Shown piece after piece: positions 1 to 4,344 of a stretch of DNA of 6,443 bases. Within the stretch, counting starts at the first letter, position 1; the number at the start of each line of letters is the position of its first letter. Made by a program: the position numbers and the translations under genes. Where the stretch lies: positions 1 to 6,443 of the forward strand of contig JAKLHH010000453.1 in NCBI GenBank assembly GCA_022710245.1, in the 5' to 3' direction. The notes beneath the pieces were generated by a model. The model was given only the letters and a program-made list of their open reading frames with translations. It was not told the DNA's origin and made no database searches. Source of the stretch: Myxococcota bacterium. Its GTDB lineage: Bacteria > Myxococcota > Polyangia > GCA-2747355 > JAKLHH01.

Positions 1-1
1 C

Positions 2-160
2 ACCACCGAGAAGCCGCAGCGCGCGGCGGTCCTCTACAACCTGGGCCGCATCGCCGAAGCCAGGAAGGACAGCGCGGCGGCGCGCACCTACTACCAGCAA
101 TCGCTGGCCGCCCGCCCCAGCAAGGCGGTGCAGCGCCGCCTGCAGAGCCTGCCGAAGTAG
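2..160 (+). CDS. C-terminal end of a TPR-like repeat protein (partial)
   Basis: An open frame enters from the left edge and ends at TAG 158-160. It gives 52 residues that read as two helical segments (AVLYNLGRIAEARKD, then ARTYYQQSLAARPS). The Y-N-L-G...A...G/D-x-x-x-A-x-x-x-Y-x-x-S-L-x-x-x-P pattern is that of a tetratricopeptide repeat, followed by a short basic tail ending QSLPK. TPRs are protein-protein interaction scaffolds. The rest of the protein, including any signal peptide or other domain, lies outside the window, so no specific function can be given. The gene converges on the J-domain gene to its right, about 120 bases away. Confidence 0.7.
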   Translation, partial: TTEKPQRAAVLYNLGRIAEARKDSAAARTYYQQSLAARPSKAVQRRLQSLPK

Positions 161-280
161 CGTCGGTCTCCGTCTGGCCCGCCGTTCGCTCCTCGGCGCG
201 GCGTGGTCCGAGCCGAGCCATGCCGCCATGAGCCTCCGACCGGCTGGCCTCGAGGGCCCGAGCGGCTGCCTCCCACCCGC

Positions 281-889
281 TCAGCGGTCGAGGTAGCTGC
301 GCGCGAGGAGCCAGAGCAGCGTGTCGAGCGCGGCCTCGGGATCGTCGCCCCGCACCGCCGCGCCGGGCGACTCGGCGCTGAACGCCTCGCGAGCGAAGGG
401 CTCGCCGCCGCGCGGCGGGACCAGCGGCTCCGCCTCGACGCGGGCGGCAGAGCGAGGCGGCGCGGAGCGGCCCGCGGCAGAGCCAGGCGGGCCGGAGCGA
501 GGCGGCGCGGAGCGAGGCGGCGCGGAGCGGGCTGTCCGGATCTCGCGACGCATGGCAGCGTCGGCAGCGGCCGGGCGCGCGGGTGCCGAGCGGGCATGGT
601 GTGAGGCTCGCGCGGGACGCCGCGGCTGCGCCATCGGCTCCGCGGGCGGCCGCGCGCGCGGCGGCGCCTCGTCGGCGCGCACCTGCTCGCGATCGTGCGC
701 GGCGCGGCTGGCCGGGTCGCGGAGCGTCTCGTACGCCTCGGTCAGGCGCTGGAAGTCGGCGGCGGTCTCCGGCCGGCCCGAGGCGTCCGGGTGGAGCTGC
801 CGCGCGCGGCTGCGGTACGCGGAGCGGATCTCCTCGGCGGCCGCGCTGCGCGGCACGCCGAGCACCTGATAGGGATCCTGCTTCTTCAT
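281..889 (-). CDS. J-domain (DnaJ-like) protein with Ala/Pro/Arg-rich tail
   Basis: This is a 202-residue protein. Residues 5-68 form a J domain: the D-P-Y-x-V-L-G-V start, helix II with I-R-x-A-Y-R-x-R-A, the HPD motif at 33-35, and an F-x-x-L-T-E-A-Y-x-T-L-R-D-P helix III followed by R-A-x-H-D. J domains stimulate the ATPase of Hsp70/DnaK through HPD. There is no Gly/Phe region, zinc finger or C-terminal substrate domain, so it is a minimal J protein and not DnaJ itself. Residues 70-180 are low complexity, with pentapeptide repeats of the RSAPP type at 121-149. The last 21 residues (DDPEAALDTLLWLLARSYLDR) look like a conserved amphipathic helix, possibly a partner-binding tail. The ATG start is supported by the J domain beginning at once and by a weak AGG about 10 bases upstream. 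No signal peptide is seen, so it is likely cytoplasmic. It lies on the same strand as selD, 306 bases downstream of it. Confidence 0.85.
   Translation of the reverse strand: MKKQDPYQVLGVPRSAAAEEIRSAYRSRARQLHPDASGRPETAADFQRLTEAYETLRDPASRAAHDREQVRADEAPPRARPPAEPMAQPRRPARASHHARSAPARPAAADAAMRREIRTARSAPPRSAPPRSGPPGSAAGRSAPPRSAARVEAEPLVPPRGGEPFAREAFSAESPGAAVRGDDPEAALDTLLWLLARSYLDR
451..525. repeat. 15-bp tandem repeat inside the J-domain gene
   Basis: There are five consecutive 15-base units. Those at 451-465, 496-510 and 511-525 are identical (AGCGAGGCGGCGCGG on the plus strand); those at 466-480 and 481-495 are diverged. The length keeps frame and encodes RSAPP-type pentapeptides in the linker of the J-domain protein. 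This looks like slippage-driven low complexity. Confidence 0.8.
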
Positions 890-941
890 GCCAGCGTTAC
901 CTGCGTGGCCCGGTCGAGTTGAACGTCGAGGACCAGAGATC

Positions 942-947
942 AGTATA
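942..947 (-). promoter_or_regulatory. candidate -10 box (TATACT) for the J-domain gene
   Basis: On the minus strand TATACT, one mismatch from TATAAT, stands out in GC-rich surroundings. It would place a transcription start about 45 bases before the ATG at 889. The -35 position with a 17-base spacer reads GTAGCA, a poor match, so the promoter is tentative. If real, the J-domain gene need not depend on readthrough from selD. Confidence 0.35.
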
Positions 948-1042
948 CCCCGGGCGCCGCGGGCTGCTACGGGCTGCCCGCCCCACGGCCGACGGGCAAG
1001 CGCGGGTCGGCGAGCTCGAGGAGACGAGCATGGGTCCCGCTG

Positions 1043-1195
1043 CTACGGGCTCTTGCAGTTGGCGCCGAGGCAGTAGAGCTTGGCGCCGAGGCAGCAGAGC
1101 TTGCCGCCGACGTCGCAGCACTTGCTGGCCGGTCCGCCGCAAGAATGCGGAGGCGACTGTGTAACCCGAGTCGAGGCGATTCGAGGAGCGGGCGC
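1043..1195 (-). other. Cys-rich reading frame directly downstream of and in frame with the selD stop
   Basis: Beyond the selD TGA (1196-1198) the same frame stays open for 50 codons to TAG at 1043-1045. It has seven Cys at positions 19, 26, 27, 34, 35, 42 and 47 after the TGA, spaced by the 21-bp repeat. It contains no ATG, GTG, TTG or CTG codon, so independent initiation is not supported. It would be made only by UGA readthrough or Sec insertion, frameshifting, or a rare start such as ATC. SelD already has normal family length without it, so the TGA is most simply a true stop and this frame may be chance or a relic. It is described here, not claimed as a gene. Confidence 0.25.
1061..1123. 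repeat. 21-bp tandem repeat, three copies
   Basis: Units lie at 1061-1081, 1082-1102 and 1103-1123. The first two differ at one base; the third differs from the second at six of 21. The unit length keeps frame, and on the minus strand it encodes the heptapeptides KCCDVGG, KLCCLGA and KLYCLGA. Confidence 0.75.
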
Positions 1196-2245
1196 TCAGC
1201 GCACCGCGATGCGCCCCGGCGGCGCCGCGACCACCTCGCCGATCACGCTCGCCGCCGCGACCCCCGCCGCGCGCAGTCGCGCGACCACCGCATCGGCCTC
1301 CGCGCCCGGCACCGCCGCGAGGAGCCCGCCCGAGGTCTGCGGATCGTAGAGGAGCGCGAGGAGCGCCGGGGCCAGGCCCTCTGCCGCATCGACCTGCGGC
1401 TCGCGGTAGGCGCGGTTCCGCTTCAGCCCGCCCGGGGTCAGGCCGCGCTCGGCGCAGGCGAGCGCGCCCTCCAGGAGCGGCACGCTGCCCGCGTCGAGCA
1501 CGTAGCCGACCGCCGCGCCCTCGAGCATCTCGCAGGCGTGGCCGAGCAGCCCGAAGCCGGTCACGTCGGTGCAGGCGTGGACCTCGGCCTCGAGGAGCAC
1601 CTCCATCGCCCGCCGGTTCAGCGTGGCCATCGACGCGACCATCGCCTCCACCGCCGCCGGGCTCGCCGCCTCGCGCTTGAGCGCCGTGGAGAGGACGCCG
1701 GTGCCGAGCGGCTTGGTGAGGAGCAGCCGGTCGCCGGGGCGCGCGCCGCCCTTCTTCCAGATCTGCGCCGGGTGGATGGTGCCGGTCACCGAGAGCCCGA
1801 ACTTGAGCTCCGGGTCGTCGACGCTGTGGCCGCCGGCCAGCACCACCTCCGCCTCGCGCAGCTTGTCGAGCGCGCCGCGCAGGATCTCGCGCAGCACCTC
1901 GATCGGCAGCGTCTTGACCGGGAAGCAGACGAGGTTCATCGCGCAGATCGGCTTGCCGCCCATGGCGTAGACGTCCGAGAGCGCGTTCGCCGTGGCGACC
2001 TGCCCGAAGGTGTAGGGGTCGTCGACGATGGGCGTGAAGAAGTCCACCGTCTGCACCAGCGCGAGCTCGTCCGTCAGCTGATACACGCCGGCGTCATCGG
2101 CCCGCTCGAGGCCGACGAGGAGCGCCGGGTGGCTGATCAGCTCCAGCCCGCAGAGCGCCCGGGCCAGGTCCCCTGGCCCCAGCTTGGAGGCTCAGCCCGC
2201 GCCGCTGACGGTGCGCGTGAGCCCGACGATGGCTTCCTTGCTCAT
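1196..2245 (-). CDS. selD: selenophosphate synthetase, itself a selenoprotein (Sec at residue 18)
   Basis: SelD makes selenophosphate from selenide and ATP, releasing AMP and phosphate. Selenophosphate is the selenium donor for Sec-tRNA(Sec) synthesis by SelA and for SelU tRNA modification. The full frame has 349 residues, close to E. coli SelD, if UGA 2192-2194 is read as selenocysteine. The N-terminus reads MSKEAIVGLTRTVSGAG, then U18, then ASKLGPGDLARAL. This aligns with the GAGC-x-x-K active site of SelD, with U18 at the catalytic Cys and K21 at the catalytic Lys. Further family motifs are DDAGVY (50-55), VDFFTPIVDDP (67-77), SDVYAMGGKP (90-99), GGHSVDDP (138-145), DVTGFGLLGH (227-236) and DPQTSGG (301-307). 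The ATG at 2243-2245 has GGAG five bases upstream. A start at the GTG 2084-2086, which a normal caller would choose, loses the active site and the first metal-binding Asp. A SECIS-like hairpin follows the UGA. The gene lies downstream of a radical SAM gene on the same strand. Confidence 0.93.
2161..2179 (-). promoter_or_regulatory. bacterial SECIS-like hairpin in selD
   Basis: On the selD mRNA a perfect 8-bp stem (GGGCCAGG pairing with CCTGGCCC) encloses a three-base GGA loop. The stem starts 13 nt after the UGA and the loop G-G lies at 21-22 nt. Known bacterial SECIS elements have a small apical loop with G among its first two bases, roughly 16-37 nt after the UGA, and are bound by SelB carrying Sec-tRNA. 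The element lies wholly within coding sequence (codons for LGPGDLA). Confidence 0.8.
2192..2194 (-). other. UGA codon read as selenocysteine in selD
   Basis: The TGA is codon 18 of selD, placed exactly where the family has catalytic Cys or Sec. The frame is SelD-like on both sides, with no frameshift or other lesion, so this is recoding and not a nonsense mutation. Confidence 0.9.
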
Positions 2246-2250
2246 GCTCG

Positions 2251-2254
2251 CTCC
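2251..2254 (-). promoter_or_regulatory. ribosome binding site fixing the selD start
   Basis: GGAG on the minus strand ends five bases before the ATG at 2243-2245. It supports translation from this ATG, upstream of the in-frame UGA, in preference to the internal GTG at 2084-2086. Confidence 0.6.
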
Positions 2255-2294
2255 ACTCGATCCGGGGAGGAGCATAGTGCGCCGCGCCGCTCGC

Positions 2295-2441
2295 GTCGAG
2301 GGTGGCGTGAGGGTGGCGTCTGTCGAAGAGCGTGGCGTCCGTCGAGGGTGACGTGAGGGTGGCGTCTGTCGAAACGGATGGCGTCCGTCGAGGGTGACGT
2401 GAGGGTGGCGTCTGTCGAAACGGATGGCGTCCGTCGAGGGT
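2295..2441. repeat. 46-bp tandem repeat between the radical SAM gene and selD
   Basis: Three full 46-base units lie at 2295-2340, 2341-2386 and 2387-2432, followed by nine bases of a fourth. Units two and three are identical; unit one differs at position 11 and in a short block near positions 34-39. Each unit begins GTCGAGGGT and ends GGCGTCC, and contains two related halves that both begin GTCGA or GTCGAG and end in GGCGTC. There are no unique spacers between copies, so it is not a CRISPR array. It fills most of the 212-base gap and would be transcribed if the two genes share a message. Confidence 0.9.
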
Positions 2442-2457
2442 AGCGGTAGAGGCGAGC

Positions 2458-3969
2458 TCAGCGCCGCTTGCCGGCGCGGGCGGCGGCCTGGGGCAGCGTC
2501 AGCTCGGGGTGGGCGCCGCCGAGCGCCTCGCGGCGCTGGCGCTCGGCGCCGTCGACGCTCATCGAGTAGAAGTGGGTGTTCGCGTTGACGCGGCCGAGGA
2601 ACGGCACCACCACCGAGTCGCCGCCGCGGTACTCCGGACCGGCCCAGACCTCGTCGGCGATCTTGCCCCACTCGCGCGCGTAGGCGTCCAGGTGAGCGCG
2701 CACCGCGCCGTCCTCGACGATCGTCTCGGCGCCCTCGTAGGAGGGCTTGGCGCCGCACTCGGCCACCACCTCGCGCAGCACCTCGGGGTTGTCGATGATC
2801 TTGCAGGGGCGCAGGAGGTTGCGGTTGTAGGGCTGGTGGCCGCGGATGGCGCGGAAGAACTTCGAGCGGAAGGCGTCCTTCAGCGTGCACTCGTGGAGGT
2901 CGTGCGTGTAGAAGTGCACGAAGGTGCAGGGCTGGATCTTGCCCTCCGGCGTGATGTAGCAGTAGCGCGTCCCCGAGAGGCAGCCGCCCACGCAGGCGCC
3001 GTCGTTCCAGAAGTCGCCGATGAAGATCGGCCTGCGCGCCTGCCACTCGCGGGTCTTGCGCCGCAGCGTCTCGCGCTGCGCGGGCGTCGACATCAGCGAG
3101 AGGTCGGGGTCCTTGCCGAGCGGCAGGTACTGGAACATCCAGCCGAAGAGCACGCCCTTGTCGAGGTAGTACTCGATGAACTCGTCGGAGCAGATGACGT
3201 CGCTGTTGTGCCGCGTCGGCGTCGCCGAGAAGCCGAACATCACCCCGCGCTCGCGCAGCAGGCTCATCGCGCGCAGCACCTTGTCGTGCACGCCGGGGCC
3301 GCGGCGGCGGTCCGTCTCCTCGCCGAAGCCCTCGACGCTGATCGCCGGCATCAGGTTGCCCGCGGCCGCGATGCGATCGGCCATCGCCTCGTCGATCAGC
3401 GTCGCGTTCGTGTACGACATGAACTGCAGGTCGGAGAACTCCTCCAGCATGCGGTAGAGGTGGCGATAGATGAGGGGCTCGCCGCCGCTGACGGTGATGA
3501 AGCGCGTGCCCATCTCGCGGCACTCGCGCAGCAGCCGCGAGAGCAGCGCGTAGTCCATCCCCTTGCGGGGCATCTTGTACGAGTAGCAGCCCTGGCACTG
3601 GAGGTTGCAGGCCATGGTCGGGTTGATGACCACGGTGACCGGCGGCTCGAAGCCCTCGCGCGCGAGGAACTCCTTGCGGACCCGCTGCCCCGCCACCATC
3701 TCGCCCACGATCATGTTCTGGAAGAACGCGCGGAGCGGCTTCTCACCCAGGCGCTCCGCGATCCTGAGCAGCCACTCGAGGAAGGCCGGGTTGGCGTCGA
3801 GGTTCTTGAGCAGGCCGGAGGTGAGGCAGGGCGAGCTGCCACCGGGAGCTCCACGGTAGAGCTGGAACAGGAGAGAGATCCGGTCCTCGGGCAGCTGGCT
3901 GATTCGCGTCCAGGCCTTGGCGACACCAGGATTCTTCCCGAGTGCTGCAAGCAGATTGAGTCCCATCAT
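2458..3969 (-). CDS. radical SAM protein with C-terminal SPASM-like cysteines
   Basis: This 503-residue protein is intact. Residues 1-110 form a mostly helical N-terminal region. The radical SAM core follows, with C-x3-C-x2-C at C121, C125 and C128 (CNLQCQGCY), which ligates the [4Fe-4S] cluster that cleaves S-adenosylmethionine, and SGGEP (161-165), the SAM-contacting motif. Residues 326-389 carry C326, C330, C337, C348, C361 and C389, with the sequence YITPEGKIQPC, typical of SPASM/twitch regions that bind extra Fe-S clusters. The exact SPASM spacing is not a textbook match. Proteins of this kind often modify peptides, but no RRE domain or convincing precursor is seen and the substrate is unknown. 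A tandem ATG starts the gene; GAGGT lies six bases before the first. No signal peptide is visible, so it is likely cytoplasmic. It lies upstream of selD on the same strand and diverges from the FG-GAP lipoprotein gene. Confidence 0.9.
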   Translation of the reverse strand: MMGLNLLAALGKNPGVAKAWTRISQLPEDRISLLFQLYRGAPGGSSPCLTSGLLKNLDANPAFLEWLLRIAERLGEKPLRAFFQNMIVGEMVAGQRVRKEFLAREGFEPPVTVVINPTMACNLQCQGCYSYKMPRKGMDYALLSRLLRECREMGTRFITVSGGEPLIYRHLYRMLEEFSDLQFMSYTNATLIDEAMADRIAAAGNLMPAISVEGFGEETDRRRGPGVHDKVLRAMSLLRERGVMFGFSATPTRHNSDVICSDEFIEYYLDKGVLFGWMFQYLPLGKDPDLSLMSTPAQRETLRRKTREWQARRPIFIGDFWNDGACVGGCLSGTRYCYITPEGKIQPCTFVHFYTHDLHECTLKDAFRSKFFRAIRGHQPYNRNLLRPCKIIDNPEVLREVVAECGAKPSYEGAETIVEDGAVRAHLDAYAREWGKIADEVWAGPEYRGGDSVVVPFLGRVNANTHFYSMSVDGAERQRREALGGAHPELTLPQAAARAGKRR

Positions 3970-3975
3970 GGGCGG

Positions 3976-3980
3976 ACCTC
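3976..3980 (-). promoter_or_regulatory. ribosome binding site of the radical SAM gene
   Basis: GAGGT on the minus strand lies six bases before the first of two adjacent ATG codons (3969-3967 and 3966-3964). Spacing suits either. Confidence 0.6.
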
Positions 3981-4119
3981 ATCGGGCGCTGGCCGGCCTG
4001 GGCCTTGGCAAGACGTATACCGAAATGCCCCCATACTCCACGGATTTCGCTAACCGGGCGTCAAGGTTTGTGTAACAGCCCCTGTGTGGCGAGGGCGTAC
4101 CTGGTAGCCAGTTGCCCAC

Positions 4120-4137
4120 CTGCACGTGGATGTGCAG
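4120..4137. promoter_or_regulatory. palindrome 1, possible operator (CTGCAC-N6-GTGCAG)
   Basis: A perfect inverted repeat with six-base arms and a six-base centre (GTGGAT). It shares the core TGCAC-N6-GTGCA with the palindrome at 4199-4218, and the centres are 80 bp apart. It resembles a dimeric regulator site. A role as an RNA hairpin is possible but less likely, since it lies upstream of the candidate promoter at 4261. Confidence 0.4.
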
Positions 4138-4198
4138 CGCACCATGGTCGGCGCAGGGGTCGCCCTCCAGATTCCGAAGAGAAGTTCTCCCATTTCGG

Positions 4199-4218
4199 GA
4201 TGCACGGAGATGTGCATC
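4199..4218. promoter_or_regulatory. palindrome 2, possible operator (GATGCAC-N6-GTGCATC)
   Basis: A perfect inverted repeat with seven-base arms and a six-base centre (GGAGAT). It has the same core and centre length as the palindrome at 4120-4137. Its centre lies about 67 bases before the start expected from the -10 at 4264-4269, a position typical of an activator site. Confidence 0.45.
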
Positions 4219-4260
4219 GGGCGCGGTGGGGTGGGCCCCTGGATCACGCGACCGAGCTTC

Positions 4261-4269
4261 TGTTAGATT
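4261..4269 (+). promoter_or_regulatory. candidate extended -10 (TGTTAGATT) for the lipoprotein gene
   Basis: TG-N-TAGATT matches an extended -10 (TGn plus four of six bases of TATAAT). It would give a leader of about 70 bases. The -35 position (around GGATCA) is poor, which could fit an activated promoter using the upstream palindromes. Confidence 0.3.
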
Positions 4270-4332
4270 GAGGACTTCCACGCGAGAGAGCCCCGACGAG
4301 CCAGGCGAGGTCCTGCGCGCGGGTGGAGTCAC

Positions 4333-4337
4333 GAGGT
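4333..4337 (+). promoter_or_regulatory. ribosome binding site choosing ATG 4345 over GTG 4342
   Basis: GAGGT is four bases from GTG 4342 but seven from ATG 4345. The usual spacing favours the ATG. Confidence 0.6.
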
Positions 4338-4344
4338 AAAAGTG

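Larger units (their letters stand above)
890..1195. other. intergenic region between selD and the J-domain gene
   Basis: No convincing gene is seen in these 306 bases. They hold the TATACT candidate promoter (942-947), a 13-base direct repeat GCTGCTACGGGCT at 963-975 and 1039-1051, a 21-bp tandem repeat (1061-1123) and a Cys-rich minus-strand frame that continues selD beyond its stop. No tRNA-like or T-run terminator structure was recognised. Confidence 0.5.
3970..4344. other. divergent intergenic region
   Basis: No gene is supported in this region. It is less GC-rich than its neighbours and contains start signals for both flanking genes, two related palindromes (4120-4137, 4199-4218), and a nested inverted repeat at 4174-4198 (CCGAA...TTCGG outside, GAGAA-G-TTCTC inside). 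A minus-strand TATACG at 4014-4019 could be a -10 for the radical SAM gene, but no acceptable -35 is spaced to it. Confidence 0.5.

Noticed and set aside
192..217. Terminator between the converging TPR and J-domain genes (CTCGGC...GCCGAG)
   Set aside because: The six-base stem has a 14-base loop and no T-run; such pairs are common by chance in this GC-rich sequence.
890..1195. tRNA-Sec (selC) or another RNA gene near selD
   Set aside because: No T-loop-like or acceptor-stem pairing was found by eye here or in 3970-4344; a covariance search would be needed to exclude it fully.
2192..2194. selD as a pseudogene with a nonsense mutation
   Set aside because: The stop is UGA at the exact Sec position, a SECIS-like stem follows, and the rest of the gene is intact with a good ribosome site and ATG.
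1145..2356. A 403-codon plus-strand open frame
   Set aside because: It is antisense to selD and composed of Arg/Ala/His/Glu low complexity.
2295..2441. CRISPR array
   Set aside because: The 46-base units abut one another directly with no unique spacers, and no cas gene is near.
2509..4053. A 514-codon plus-strand open frame
   Set aside because: It is antisense to the radical SAM gene, which has all its motifs intact; the product has no recognisable domain.
4059..4064. TTGACG on the minus strand as the -35 of the radical SAM promoter
   Set aside because: No -10 lies 16-18 bases downstream, and the TATACG at 4014-4019 is 39 bases away.
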